Made by a program: the position numbers and the translations under genes
Source of the DNA: Leptolyngbya sp. FACHB-321
GTDB taxonomy: Bacteria > Cyanobacteriota > Cyanobacteriia > Leptolyngbyales > Leptolyngbyaceae
Assembly: GCF_014695975.1 (NCBI RefSeq)
Contig: NZ_JACJPI010000058.1
Span: 62,001 to 126,000 of the forward strand
Length of the DNA: 64,000 nucleotides
Direction of reading: 5' to 3'
Shown here: positions 31,466-40,649 of the stretch, piece by piece
Numbering within the stretch: position 1 is the stretch's first letter
Layout: the number at the start of each line of letters is the position of its first letter
Notes under the pieces: generated by a model
Databases searched by the model: none
What the model was told of the DNA's origin: nothing
The model's input: the letters and a program-made list of their open reading frames with translations, nothing else

Positions 31466-33031
31466 ATGGCACCACTGGCATTGCTGAGTGTATCGGATAA
31501 GACGGGATTGATTGAACTGGCACGTAGCCTGGTAGAAGAATTTGGCTTTGATCTCATCAGCAGTGGGGGCACAGCGCAGGCATTGAAAGAAGCTGGGCTG
31601 CCTGTTACCAAAGTTTCGGATTACACCGGCTCGCCCGAAATTCTAGGCGGTCGGGTGAAGACGTTACATCCTCGCATTCATGGCGGCATTTTGGCACGGC
31701 GAAATCTGGCTGAAGATGTGGCAGATCTGGAGGCGCAGCAGATGCGTCCGATCGACCTTGTTGTGGTCAACCTGTATCCCTTTGAGCAGACGATCGCCAA
31801 GCCTAACGTGTCTCTGGCAGACGCGATCGAGCAGATTGACATTGGTGGTCCTGCCATGATTCGTGCGTCTGCAAAAAATCATGCCCATGTCACGATTCTG
31901 TGTAGCCCAACCCAATACACTGACTACCTGCAAGAATTACGCCAAAACAGCGGTAGTGCATCACCTGCCTTTCGACAAAGGGCGGCGCTACGAGCATTCC
32001 AACATACGGCGCACTACGACCGGGCGATCGCGGCATATTTAGAAAGGCAGGAGGCAGAAGGCAGAGGACAGGAGGCAGAAGGCAAATTGTCTGAGACGTA
32101 TGAGCTTGCAGGAACGCAACTTCAGTCATTGCGGTATGGCGAGAACCCGCATCAGCCTGCGGCGTGGTATCAAACCGGAGCAACGACCACAGGATGGGCA
32201 GCCGCGACAAAGCTTCAAGGTAAGGAGTTGAGCTACAACAATCTGGTGGATTTGGAAGGCGCAAGACAGATCATTGCCGAGTTTACTGAAGGCGATCCGG
32301 CAGCGGCGATCGTCAAGCACACTAACCCTTGCGGCGCAGCGCTAGGGAAGACACTGGTAGAGGCATATCAAAGAGCGTTTGATGCTGATTCCACTTCAGC
32401 GTTTGGTGGCATTGTTGCGTTGAACCGTCCGATTGATGCTGAGACTGCCACTGCACTGGCTAAGACCTTTCTAGAATGTGTCGTCGCTCCTGGCTGTGAA
32501 CCAGAAGCCGAAACCATCCTCAGCGCTAAGAAAAACCTGAGAGTTTTGGTTTTACCAGACTTAAGCAGTGGACCGAAGGAAACAGTTACAGCGATCGCGG
32601 GTGGCTTTCTGGCACAAACGTCGGACGATCGCCCAGTCGAGCCTGGCCTATGGAAAATCGTTACCGAGAAACAGCCAACAGACGCGCAGCTAGAAGAACT
32701 CCTGTTTGCCTGGAAGCTTTGCAAACACGTCAAATCGAATGCCATTGTGGTAACGCGCGATCGTACGACGCTTGGAGTCGGTGCCGGACAAATGAACCGC
32801 GTTGGTTCCGTCAAAATTGCTTTGGAGCAAGCGGGCGAAAAAGCGCAGGGAGCCGTCCTTGCCAGCGATGGCTTTTTCCCGTTCGATGATTCAGTACGGA
32901 CAGCAGCGGCAGCAGGCATTAGTGCGATCGTCCAACCCGGTGGTAGCCTCCGCGACCAAGATTCCATCAACGCCGCCAACGAACTGGGGGTTGTGATGGT
33001 ACTAACGGGAATACGGCACTTTTTGCACTAG
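31466..33031 (+). CDS. purH: Bifunctional AICAR transformylase / IMP cyclohydrolase PurH
   Basis: PurH carries out the last two steps of IMP synthesis. The 521-residue protein starts at ATG 31466 (MAPLALLSVSDKTGLIELA). The IMP cyclohydrolase domain spans about 1-195, with LGGRVKTLHPRIHGGIL. The transformylase domain follows, with QSLRYGENPHQPAAW and the catalytic KHTNPCGAA motif. Between the domains is an odd Glu/Gly/Gln-rich insert (RQEAEGRGQEAEGK) of about 13 residues encoded by a tandem repeat of intergenic type, at 32046-32084. The reading frame is intact on both sides, so the enzyme is probably functional with the insert in a linker. Confidence 0.97.
   Translation: MAPLALLSVSDKTGLIELARSLVEEFGFDLISSGGTAQALKEAGLPVTKVSDYTGSPEILGGRVKTLHPRIHGGILARRNLAEDVADLEAQQMRPIDLVVVNLYPFEQTIAKPNVSLADAIEQIDIGGPAMIRASAKNHAHVTILCSPTQYTDYLQELRQNSGSASPAFRQRAALRAFQHTAHYDRAIAAYLERQEAEGRGQEAEGKLSETYELAGTQLQSLRYGENPHQPAAWYQTGATTTGWAAATKLQGKELSYNNLVDLEGARQIIAEFTEGDPAAAIVKHTNPCGAALGKTLVEAYQRAFDADSTSAFGGIVALNRPIDAETATALAKTFLECVVAPGCEPEAETILSAKKNLRVLVLPDLSSGPKETVTAIAGGFLAQTSDDRPVEPGLWKIVTEKQPTDAQLEELLFAWKLCKHVKSNAIVVTRDRTTLGVGAGQMNRVGSVKIALEQAGEKAQGAVLASDGFFPFDDSVRTAAAAGISAIVQPGGSLRDQDSINAANELGVVMVLTGIRHFLH
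32046..32084 (+). repeat. Tandem GGCAGGAGGCAGAAGGCA repeat inside purH
   Basis: Two near-copies of GGCAGGAGGCAGAAGGCA, with a spacing of about 21 bp, fill 39 bp (13 codons) within purH. The same GCAGAAGG/GGCAGAGG vocabulary occurs in the gene-free spacers at 55161-55263 and 60930-60960. It lies at the junction of the two PurH domains. Confidence 0.85.
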
Positions 33032-33066
33032 GTAAGGAGTGAAGTGAGAGGTGAGAGGGGTTTAGG

Positions 33067-33597
33067 CTACCCATCATATCGATCACTTTGGGCAGCAAGC
33101 TTAAGCACATGCGGATCAGGGATGAGATGAAAATTCTCATCCATTACGCCCAGTTGCTGCATGGCTAATCTTTTTTTGTACTTTCTGTAGCGGAGATTAC
33201 TACTGATGATGGCATTAACCTTCCTAAGAAATTCGTCGGGTTTCTGATAAAGAGTGTCAAAGTACTGCCCCCCATCCCATGCGCTTGTCCCAGGAATTAA
33301 GCTCAAGGCACAGTAGCAGACCGTATAACCGAACAAACTGCTCAAACCCAGCCCACTACCAGTACTTATAGAAACTTTCCAATACGCTTGGTCATCTGCA
33401 AAGCTCAAGCGAGTATGGCGTTCGTACAAAGTGTAAAAAACGTCGTATCTAGACCATTCTTTTCGCAAACCGTGGTAGCGCTTGAGGTCATCTAGCTCAA
33501 CAGCTCGCTCGATCGCATCAAACCACGACAGAATTTCCGTCCATTCTTTATCTGGAAACTCAGGGCTTCTGAAATACAAGGCAAGGTCGTAACTCAT
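33067..33597 (-). CDS. Hypothetical protein, about 176 aa
   Basis: I do not recognise this protein. From ATG at 33597 it begins MSYDLALYFRSPEFPDKEW, a start seen in several families of small cytoplasmic proteins of unknown role and in some immunity-type proteins. It is aromatic-rich with many Tyr and Trp, has one weakly hydrophobic patch (GLGLSSLFGYTVCYCALSL), and no signal peptide. An upstream TTG-type start at 33612 would add five residues. It is convergent with purH. Confidence 0.6.
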   Translation of the reverse strand: MSYDLALYFRSPEFPDKEWTEILSWFDAIERAVELDDLKRYHGLRKEWSRYDVFYTLYERHTRLSFADDQAYWKVSISTGSGLGLSSLFGYTVCYCALSLIPGTSAWDGGQYFDTLYQKPDEFLRKVNAIISSNLRYRKYKKRLAMQQLGVMDENFHLIPDPHVLKLAAQSDRYDG

Positions 33598-33708
33598 CAA
33601 TTCACTTAACAAACATTGTCAACCTCATTGTCTTCTGACTCCTGCCTTCTGGTTACTCCCATCCCTCTATGCTAATTTTTATGAAGTGTCCTTTGCTCTT
33701 TCTGTTCT

Positions 33709-34179
33709 ATGAGTCCTGCAATCCCCGAATCCGTTAAAGTTTGGAGTCAGTTCTTTCATCCTGCCCTAATGTGGGTCTTGTTTGCGCTAACCCTTTATGC
33801 GCTGTATCTCGGCGTTAAAGCGCGTCGTGTGCGCTACGCCGAAGGTGAAGAGAGGAAAGAACTTATCAAAGGCAAATTTAACGTCAAGCATTTTCAGGTG
33901 GGTTCGTTAGTGCTGGCGTTGATGGTAGTAGGATCGATCGGCGGGATGGTCGTCACTTATATCAACAATGGCAAGCTGTTTGTTGGCGCTCACCTGCTGG
34001 CTGGCTTGGGTATGACTGGGATGATTGCAGTTTCGGCTTCACTCTCACCCTTTATGCAGAAAGGTGCAGATTGGGCACGCTACACTCACTTTTTTTTGAA
34101 CATTGTGCTGGTTGGTCTCTTTGGCTGGCAGGCAGTGACAGGTGTGCAAATCGTGCAGCGGATTATTGGCAAGATGTAG
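33709..34179 (+). CDS. DUF4079 family membrane protein
   Basis: A 156-residue membrane protein with four predicted helices: PALMWVLFALTLYALYLGV, VGSLVLALMVVGSIGGMVV, LLAGLGMTGMIAVSASLS and FFLNIVLVGLFGWQAVTGV. Histidines near helix ends (FFHPALM, VKHFQVG, VGAHLL, YTHFFLN) give a cytochrome b561-like arrangement compatible with heme binding. DUF4079 is common in cyanobacteria and algae; its function is not established. The gene is convergent with the phosphatase-like gene, 3 bp apart. Confidence 0.85.
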   Translation: MSPAIPESVKVWSQFFHPALMWVLFALTLYALYLGVKARRVRYAEGEERKELIKGKFNVKHFQVGSLVLALMVVGSIGGMVVTYINNGKLFVGAHLLAGLGMTGMIAVSASLSPFMQKGADWARYTHFFLNIVLVGLFGWQAVTGVQIVQRIIGKM

Positions 34180-34182
34180 TCT

Positions 34183-34818
34183 TTAGGGCGGTGGAAGTTG
34201 CCCAACGACCTCGATCGTTTGTCCCTTTGCACGCAGCACAATAGACTCTCCCGAATCAGGCACGCGGTTTGTCAAGGCGGTGATGTTGACTTGATGGGTC
34301 ACTAAAATTGTCACGCCTTGAGTGGTACGACTTGCCAAAATCAGGCGACGTACCGCTTCTGTTTGTTGTTTTTTGGTGCTGGCATTGTTAAAAAAGGAAT
34401 TGAGCGGCGGGAAGGCTTGAACGGGCTTGAGGTTGAGCAGTTTTGCCGTTTCCAGACAGCGACACCACTGGCTCGATCGCACGCTAGCAATGGGAATCTT
34501 ACGATCGCGAAACGCCTTCCCAATCCGTTCTGCTTGCTGCCGTCCAGTTGCCGACAAATTGCGCTGCGTCGAGCAATCATTGAGCCGAAAGTTGCTGGGA
34601 TCACCAACGCCGGGTGCAAGGGCATGACGCATCATCACCACATAGCCATCACCGCTCTGGAGTTGCGTCCAGAGAGAAGACGTTTGGGTTTGACGGACAG
34701 GGGCAGCATTGGAGCGCTCATCAGAACGAGTAACGCAAGCACTAGCCCACGCTGTAGCAACACTGATCGCTAAAATAAGCAGGACTCGCTTCGTGTAGAC
34801 AGGCTGTTTGGGCTGCAT
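34183..34818 (-). CDS. Histidine phosphatase superfamily protein, exported
   Basis: A 211-residue member of the phosphoglycerate-mutase-like phosphatase superfamily. The catalytic phospho-histidine is in VVMMRHALAPG near residue 64, a variant RHA instead of RHG. Further motifs are LSATGRQQAERIGKAFRD, SSQWCRCLETAKLL and the second catalytic His in ILVTHQVNITALT. A hydrophobic N-terminal segment (VLLILAISVATAWASAC) suggests export and, less surely, lipid attachment at the Cys of WASAC. Substrate unknown. It is divergent from the DNA glycosylase gene, 34 bp apart. Confidence 0.88.
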   Translation of the reverse strand: MQPKQPVYTKRVLLILAISVATAWASACVTRSDERSNAAPVRQTQTSSLWTQLQSGDGYVVMMRHALAPGVGDPSNFRLNDCSTQRNLSATGRQQAERIGKAFRDRKIPIASVRSSQWCRCLETAKLLNLKPVQAFPPLNSFFNNASTKKQQTEAVRRLILASRTTQGVTILVTHQVNITALTNRVPDSGESIVLRAKGQTIEVVGQLPPP

Positions 34819-34852
34819 GAAGGATGACTGAACGTGAGCTTTAATTCCGCCG

Positions 34853-35518
34853 ATGACTACATCTCAATTAGAAGAGTCGATCGACTACTCAGTAGCGATC
34901 GCCGCTCTTACCCAAGCTGATCCTATTTTGGCAACTCTCATTGAGCAAGTGGGTGCCTGCACCTTAAATCTGGGACGGCAAAAGGGCGATTTGCTGTATT
35001 GCCTTTGCGAATCAATCCTTTACCAACAGTTGTCCGGCAAAGCTGCTGCTGCAATCCATCGTCGCTTTCTAGCACTTTACCCTCACCAGGGGTTCCCAAC
35101 TGCCGCTGAGCTGCTCAATACGCCGGATGAGGACTTGCGAAGTGCAGGTATCTCACGTCCCAAAATTGTGTATCTGAAAGATCTGGCGCAAAAAACGCTG
35201 GATGGACTGCCCACAATGGCTGAGTTGGACGCGATGGACGATGAGGCGATCGTGCAAACGCTCATCCCCATTAAAGGTGTGGGACGCTGGACAGTGCAAA
35301 TGTTGCTCATCTTTCGGCTGCATCGTTGGGATGTGCTGCCTGTTGATGATCTCGGCATTCGCTCTGGCATTCGTCGCGCCTATGGTTTAGCAGAGTTACC
35401 GAATAAGAAAACCGTTGAGCGCATTGGACAACCGTGGCGACCCTACCGTACGATCGCCTCCTGGTATCTCTGGCGCAGCCTAGATATCACTACGCCTGCA
35501 AGTACAGCCAAGCCCTAA
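34853..35518 (+). CDS. DNA-3-methyladenine glycosylase-like HhH-GPD protein
   Basis: A 221-residue base-excision repair glycosylase, cytoplasmic, of the AlkA/MAG1 class. It has the helix-hairpin-helix LIPIKGVGRWTVQMLLIF at about 142-160 and the following catalytic Asp in DVLPVDDLGIRSGI. The region LCESILYQQLSGKAAAAIHRRF matches the helical family core. It lacks the N-terminal TATA-binding-like domain of E. coli AlkA, which fits the shorter bacterial and yeast MAG type. Expected to remove alkylated purines. Confidence 0.9.
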   Translation: MTTSQLEESIDYSVAIAALTQADPILATLIEQVGACTLNLGRQKGDLLYCLCESILYQQLSGKAAAAIHRRFLALYPHQGFPTAAELLNTPDEDLRSAGISRPKIVYLKDLAQKTLDGLPTMAELDAMDDEAIVQTLIPIKGVGRWTVQMLLIFRLHRWDVLPVDDLGIRSGIRRAYGLAELPNKKTVERIGQPWRPYRTIASWYLWRSLDITTPASTAKP

Positions 35519-35537
35519 GCCAGAAGACCAAACGTCT

Positions 35538-36098
35538 TTAACGGCTGGCTTTACAGGTAGACAAAAGACGTCGATCGCCTGCACTAAGCTGCTTGATGGG
35601 ATAGTAGCCCTTTAAACTAATAGGCGTAACGTTGGGCTGTGTGAAGGATGCAGAAGTACCACTGCTTTGAAGGGCAACCGCATAGGGATAGCTGGCTTGC
35701 TCGTAGCTATTAACGACAGTGAGCGCCAACTGTTGCGCCTGAAGCGTCCCATGCACACAATCAAAGGACGATCGAGGCATATAAAACGCGCCTGTCACGT
35801 TGCCTTTGTTCACTTCAAAGACTAAATAGGTTGCACCTAATTGTCCTGCTTTAGGAGCCTGACCGTAGAGATAGGTGCCATTGGGCATCGAGTTAGTCGC
35901 CGCACGAGAAACCGCTACAACATTTGCAGGCAGAGCTTTGGTGGCAGGAATTTCACTGCTATGGGTCAATCCCTGTCCCTGCGTTACTAAGCTAATGGCA
36001 CAAGTAAGTACAACGCCGGTCAGCAATTTCTCAAAGGGGCGTAAGGCGGTTTTAGGGACGAGGGCGATCGATGCAACGACGGTAGATTGAACTGACAT
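35538..36098 (-). CDS. Cyanobacterial conserved exported protein
   Basis: A 186-residue protein starting at ATG 36098, with an N-terminal hydrophobic segment (LLTGVVLTCAISLVTQG) suggesting export. The mature part has MPNGTYLYGQAP, then ATYLVFEVNKGNVTGAFYMP and SSFDCVHGTL, a pattern of strands typical of small beta-rich proteins found in cyanobacteria. Two Cys (FDCVHG and LSTCKASR) could pair. Function unknown. The in-frame extension upstream to 36185 is not supported. Confidence 0.75.
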   Translation of the reverse strand: MSVQSTVVASIALVPKTALRPFEKLLTGVVLTCAISLVTQGQGLTHSSEIPATKALPANVVAVSRAATNSMPNGTYLYGQAPKAGQLGATYLVFEVNKGNVTGAFYMPRSSFDCVHGTLQAQQLALTVVNSYEQASYPYAVALQSSGTSASFTQPNVTPISLKGYYPIKQLSAGDRRLLSTCKASR

Positions 36099-36494
36099 AG
36101 TTTTTCGGGGGCTTGCAATACAAGTAATATCGAGCTTTTCAGAGAATGAACAGGTGATACAGTCAGCGAATATGCGTGATCTCAACTAGACGATCGTGTG
36201 ATCGAAACTATGATGAAGTGTGATGTAGATTACAAGGACAGATTACAGAGGTTGTTTCAATGTCCCTGAGCCTGCCCTGATGACTTGCCTAGAGTGCTGC
36301 TGGAGGCATTGGAACGTAGGGAAATGGACAAAGGAATGTGGCTGTAATGCAAAAAAAAGCAGGGTAAGCGTGGTGCCTATCCTGCTTGAAGCGAACTTGG
36401 TTCGCTTAGATTGCGTTAGTAGAGAGTGATGATTAACTCACCATAGTTAGATGTGACAGCTAGATGTAACAGCGCTTGAAGTGCAATGCTGGTT
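36099..36494. other. Gene-free region between exported protein and hspA
   Basis: This 396-bp stretch contains the minus-strand terminator for hspA at 36351-36387, a small hairpin AAGCGAACTTGGTTCGCTT at 36389-36407 and the likely promoter of the exported-protein gene. I see no supported gene. Confidence 0.5.
36351..36387 (-). terminator. Intrinsic terminator downstream of hspA
   Basis: On the minus strand, stem arms AAGCAGG and CCTGCTT (extended inward by TA pairs and a wobble) are followed by eight T residues. It lies 108 bp after the hspA stop on the same strand. Confidence 0.8.
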
Positions 36495-36971
36495 TTAGTT
36501 GCGACCGCTAGCTTCAAGAGTTGCGGCGGGCTGTTCAGCACCCGTCAGGTTGATCTTGACCGCCTTATTATGGACTTCTTCAACCTTTGGCAGTGTGAGG
36601 CTCAAAACTCCATCCTTGTAGTTAGCCTCAACGCGATCGTTCTGCACTGCAACGGGTAGCGGAATCACACGCTGGAATTTGCCATAACGGAACTCGGTGC
36701 GGAAGAAGCCATCCTTCTCAGTCTTTTCCTCATGACGGTGTTCACCAGAAAGGGAAACCGCTTCTTTCGTTACCTGAATATCCAGGTCTTTGGCTTCCAT
36801 ACCAGGTAATTGTGCCCGCAACAATAGTGCTTCGCCAGTGTCTTTTAGCTCCACAGCGGGAGTCCAGGACGCTTCGCTATTAGTGGTTTGTGTCAGTTCA
36901 TCGAACACATTGTCCATCTGACGACGCAGGGATTCAATTTCACGCCAGGGTTGCCAGTAACGAACTAACAT
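36495..36971 (-). CDS. hspA: Hsp20-family small heat-shock protein
   Basis: An ATP-independent chaperone that binds unfolding proteins and, in cyanobacteria, protects thylakoids under heat and light stress. The 158-residue protein starts at ATG 36971 with a strong AAAAGGAG site about 9 bp upstream; the frame upstream to 37148 is artefactual. MLVRYWQPWREIESLRRQMD is the typical N-terminal arm. The alpha-crystallin domain spans about 45-140 (WTPAVELKDTGEALLLRAQL, FFRTEFRYGKFQRVIPLP, and the conserved ANYKDGVLSLTLPK). The C-terminal tail has a short V-K-I anchor (KAVKINLTG). Confidence 0.96.
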   Translation of the reverse strand: MLVRYWQPWREIESLRRQMDNVFDELTQTTNSEASWTPAVELKDTGEALLLRAQLPGMEAKDLDIQVTKEAVSLSGEHRHEEKTEKDGFFRTEFRYGKFQRVIPLPVAVQNDRVEANYKDGVLSLTLPKVEEVHNKAVKINLTGAEQPAATLEASGRN

Positions 36972-37232
36972 ATGTCTATCTCCTTTTGGATCAAGATTGA
37001 AATCGACTCTTTTATAGTGCCGCGATCGCGCCTGAAACGCAGTCAGGTAAACCGTACCGGGGATGTTCAGGTTGCCCAACCAGATAGAAGGTAAAAGGTA
37101 GAAGGAGTTTCGAGTTTTTCCCTGCTTTTCCCACTCCCTACTCCCCACCCCCTACCCCCCACTCCCCGACTGCTATCTACCGCCCCGCTATGGGCATTGT
37201 TATTGTAGAGACACGCTTTCAGGAAAGTGCCA

Positions 37233-38903
37233 ATGGTACAGCCGGATGCTTACCAGCAGTTGTTCGATCGCCTCAGAGCAGCGGTCGGTTTGCTAGAACT
37301 CGATCGCAACTCCCAGCTTCAGCGAGACGTATCAGCCGTGTGCGATCAGTGTGTGCGGTCTAGCTATCGAGTGGCGGTCTTTGGTCCGTTCAACTATGGC
37401 AAATCGACATTGCTGAATGCGCTGTTGGGTGAGCGGGCATTGCCGATCGACCTGATTCCCACTACAGGCGCAGCAATTACAGTGCGCTACGGTGAGAGTC
37501 TGCAAACGTGTATTCGGCTCACTGATGGCGCTGTCATTAACGAACCCGGGACAGAGGTACTCAAGCGCTTTGCCATTCTGGATGACGATCGCCGGATGCG
37601 TCAGGATGTTGCGTCTGTAGAAGTGCTGTGTCCCCATCCCTTTCTGCAAACGGGCGTGGAACTGATGGATCTGCCGGGGACGAACGATCGCGACGAGCAA
37701 GATGCGCTGGTGAAAGATCAACTGCTGAGTGCCGATCTAGTCGTGCAGGTGCTGGATGGACGCAAGCTAATGACGCTGGGCGAACGGGAGCACTTGCGCG
37801 ATTGGTTGCTCGATCGCGGCATTGAAACCGTTGTGTTTGTGGTCAATTTTCTGAATTTGCTAGAACCAGACGAGCAGAAGCAGGTTTACAATCGCCTGCG
37901 CTTTGTGGCAGAAAGTTTTCGCTCCAGGTTGCCACCTGGTATCAGCAATCTTTATCGCGTGGATGCGCTGCCAGCACTAAGAGCTAGACTGAAGGGCGAT
38001 ATGGCAGCGGCGCAAACAGCAGGTTTACCCACGTTTGAATCAGCCCTGCAGACGATCGTCCAGGCGCAGCAAGAGCAAACGGAAATACGGTTGCCACGGG
38101 TAACAGCGATCGCCCACGTGGTTGCACAAGCGCTGCAAGCAAAAGTCGATGAGGTGACGGCGGTATTGCAAACTGCGGCTAACAAGCGCCAGCAAAAGCA
38201 TGAGATTCAGCAAAAGGCATCGCGGTTGCTTGAAACGGGCTTTGCGAAGAGTGCAGCAGACTTTAGCGACTGGTTAGCCCTCACTAATTTACTCGATCGC
38301 TACCAGGACGACGCGGCACAAGCACTGCAAAACGGGCAGTTCCAAACTTGGGAAACGGGCGCGTTCAAAACCGCGGCGATCGACCACCAGCAGGCAGTAG
38401 CAAAGTGGGTGCAGCAAGCGTGCGAGTTTTTTGAGCGATCGCGTCCTCACCAATTGCTGGTCGCGTTTCCACCCGCACCGTCGGTCGAGGTTGCCCCAGA
38501 GTCTTCAACGCCAGCCAGTCCCTCTAAAACGGGCGATTTGACACCGACCGCGATCGCTACGGGTATCGGATGGGTGCTGGGTGGTCCCGTTGGCGGTGCT
38601 GTATTGGGTAGTGCCTCTTACCTGCTCAACAAATCGCTCAATGTAGGCAAACCAACACCGCCGCCTGTTTCGACTGCACCTACAACCTATGCGTACCTGG
38701 AAGCAGCAAGAGATTATCTGGTCAACTTCAGCAGCCTGAACCTGGCAGCATTACAGCGCTATGAGGCGATCGCAGCACCAGTCCTTCGCTTTGATGCCGC
38801 ACAAGAGCCGATCGCCCTGACCCATCAGCACCATCAGCTAGAGTTGTTGCAAAACACCCTAGCTAACTTGCAGGGCGCGATCGAGCAGGTTTCGGTCAAC
38901 TAA
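37233..38903 (+). CDS. Bacterial dynamin-like GTPase
   Basis: A protein of about 556 residues with an N-terminal dynamin-type GTPase domain: G1 GPFNYGKSTLLNALLGE near residue 50, G2 threonine in LIPTTGAAITVRYG, G3 ELMDLPGTNDRDEQD. A canonical G4 (T/NKxD) is not obvious; VVFVVNFLNLLEPDEQKQ occupies the position. The middle and C-terminal part is helical with Gln-rich coiled coils, and a Gly-rich hydrophobic stretch (IATGIGWVLGGPVGGAVLG) near 440-460 may insert in membrane as a paddle. Start ATG 37233 has AGGAAA eight bases upstream; GTG 37227 is two codons earlier. Related cyanobacterial proteins are thought to remodel membranes. Confidence 0.85.
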   Translation: MVQPDAYQQLFDRLRAAVGLLELDRNSQLQRDVSAVCDQCVRSSYRVAVFGPFNYGKSTLLNALLGERALPIDLIPTTGAAITVRYGESLQTCIRLTDGAVINEPGTEVLKRFAILDDDRRMRQDVASVEVLCPHPFLQTGVELMDLPGTNDRDEQDALVKDQLLSADLVVQVLDGRKLMTLGEREHLRDWLLDRGIETVVFVVNFLNLLEPDEQKQVYNRLRFVAESFRSRLPPGISNLYRVDALPALRARLKGDMAAAQTAGLPTFESALQTIVQAQQEQTEIRLPRVTAIAHVVAQALQAKVDEVTAVLQTAANKRQQKHEIQQKASRLLETGFAKSAADFSDWLALTNLLDRYQDDAAQALQNGQFQTWETGAFKTAAIDHQQAVAKWVQQACEFFERSRPHQLLVAFPPAPSVEVAPESSTPASPSKTGDLTPTAIATGIGWVLGGPVGGAVLGSASYLLNKSLNVGKPTPPPVSTAPTTYAYLEAARDYLVNFSSLNLAALQRYEAIAAPVLRFDAAQEPIALTHQHHQLELLQNTLANLQGAIEQVSVN

Positions 38904-39047
38904 AGCAAACCCGACTCCCACCTTAACATTGCTCAGAAACGTCTTGTTGGTTATGAGAATATGGCAGAAGTCGAAACGCTAATTGCTCATTACTGAATCA
39001 ACTCAAGCTAAATCAACTCCTCTCTCCTCACCCCTTAACCCTCACCC

Positions 39048-40619
39048 GTGCAAAGCTACCCCTCCCAACTCAATATTCCAGAAACGCTTGCGACGGCTAC
39101 GGCTCATCATCAAGCCGGACGGTTGCCCCAGGCAGAACAGCTTTATCGTCAGATTTTACAGCAGCAGCCCCAACAGGTTGACGCGCTGAATCTGCTAGGT
39201 GTGATTGCCTGCCAAAAAGGTGGGCTAGACGAGGGCATTACCCTCTATCGGCAAGCATTAGCGTTGCGTCCAGGCTATGTCAGTGCGCGCGAAAATCTTA
39301 GCGTTGCCCTTTGGAAACGGGGCAAACAACTGATTGAAGAGGCGATCGATTCTTACAGTCAAATCATCACCTTTCAGCCCGAAAACCAGCAGGCTTACCA
39401 TAATCTAGGCAGCATTCTGGTTGAGCAAGGCAAGCTGGACGAAGCTTTGAGTTACTACCTGCAAGCCGTATCCGTTCAGCCTGATGATGCGGTGGCACTC
39501 AATACGATCGGCACCCTTTTGCAACAGCAAGGCAAGACGTCTGCCGCGATCGCCTATCACCGTCGAGCACTGGCAATACGACCCCATTATCCTGACGCCC
39601 TTAATAGTTTAGGTACGGCACTGCAAGAAGATGGCAATACCCAGGAAGCCTTATCGTGCTTCAATCAGGCTCTAGCGCTAAACCCAACGGATGCGAATGC
39701 TCGCTATAACCGATCGCTTATCTTGTTGACCGAAGGTGACTATCAGCAGGGGTTTCCAGAGTACGAGTGGCGCTTAAAAACGCGCGAATTTCCGCCTTGC
39801 CCCTTCCGGCAGCCTCTCTGGGACGGGTCTGATCTCACAGGACGCACGATTCTGCTTCATGCGGAGCAAGGCTTAGGCGATACGCTTCAATTTATTCGGT
39901 ATGCTGCGCTCGTAAAGCAGCGGGGGGCGCGCATTGTGCTGACCTGTCATCAGCCCTTGATGCGCCTCTTGTCAACAATGCCCGGTATTAATCAGCTAGT
40001 GCCGCTTGGCTATCCCCCACCCAATTTTGACGTTTATGCCCCGCTCATGAGCCTACCGGGCATTTTGGGTACAACGCTAGAGAATGTGCCTGCACCAATA
40101 CCCTATTTGCAACCGCCTCAGTCTGCTTTGCAACTAGCAGCACCTGCAACAGCACGGCTGAAAGTTGGCATCGTCTGGTCTGGTGGGCATTTGTATAAAA
40201 AAAATCAGAGCCGCTCTTGTCCGTTGGTTCATTTTCAACCGTTGCTGCAATTGCCTGACATCGCTTACTACAGTTTGCAAAAAGGCATTGCTCAAACGCA
40301 TTTGTCAGAATTGGGTTGGGAGTCTCAAGTACAGGATTTGAGCAATCGGCTCAATGATATGGCAGAGACCGCTGCGGCGATCGCTCAGTTGGATCTGGTT
40401 ATTACAGTCGATACATCGATCGCTCATCTAGCTGGTGCCCTTGGTAAACCAGTATGGGTCTTGCTCACCTTGCAACCCGATTGGCGCTGGATGTTACACC
40501 GCGAAGATACCCCCTGGTATCCTACAATGCGTTTGTTCCGTCAATCTAAACTAAATGACTGGCAAGGTGTACTCGATCGCGTCGTGCACGCATTGAAGTC
40601 ACTTCCTGTAAACAATTAA
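39048..40619 (+). CDS. TPR protein with C-terminal glycosyltransferase-like domain
   Basis: A 523-residue protein starting with GTG at 39048. The N-terminal half (about 10-225) consists of six tetratricopeptide repeats, for example AEQLYRQILQQQPQQVDALN and EALSCFNQALALNPTDANAR. The C-terminal half (about 255-515) resembles the GT9/heptosyltransferase-type fold found in TPR glycosyltransferase proteins: ILLHAEQGLGDTLQFIRYAA, LKVGIVWSGG and ITVDTSIAHLAGALGKPVWV. It may glycosylate a protein or cell-surface polymer; partner and substrate are unknown. It is cytoplasmic with no signal peptide. Confidence 0.88.
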   Translation: MQSYPSQLNIPETLATATAHHQAGRLPQAEQLYRQILQQQPQQVDALNLLGVIACQKGGLDEGITLYRQALALRPGYVSARENLSVALWKRGKQLIEEAIDSYSQIITFQPENQQAYHNLGSILVEQGKLDEALSYYLQAVSVQPDDAVALNTIGTLLQQQGKTSAAIAYHRRALAIRPHYPDALNSLGTALQEDGNTQEALSCFNQALALNPTDANARYNRSLILLTEGDYQQGFPEYEWRLKTREFPPCPFRQPLWDGSDLTGRTILLHAEQGLGDTLQFIRYAALVKQRGARIVLTCHQPLMRLLSTMPGINQLVPLGYPPPNFDVYAPLMSLPGILGTTLENVPAPIPYLQPPQSALQLAAPATARLKVGIVWSGGHLYKKNQSRSCPLVHFQPLLQLPDIAYYSLQKGIAQTHLSELGWESQVQDLSNRLNDMAETAAAIAQLDLVITVDTSIAHLAGALGKPVWVLLTLQPDWRWMLHREDTPWYPTMRLFRQSKLNDWQGVLDRVVHALKSLPVNN

Positions 40620-40649
40620 GTACGTAGGTGTAATCATTTACAAGCTGCA

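Noticed and set aside
32046-32084. Frameshift or pseudogene in purH
   Set aside because: The insert is exactly 13 codons and both catalytic domains remain in frame.
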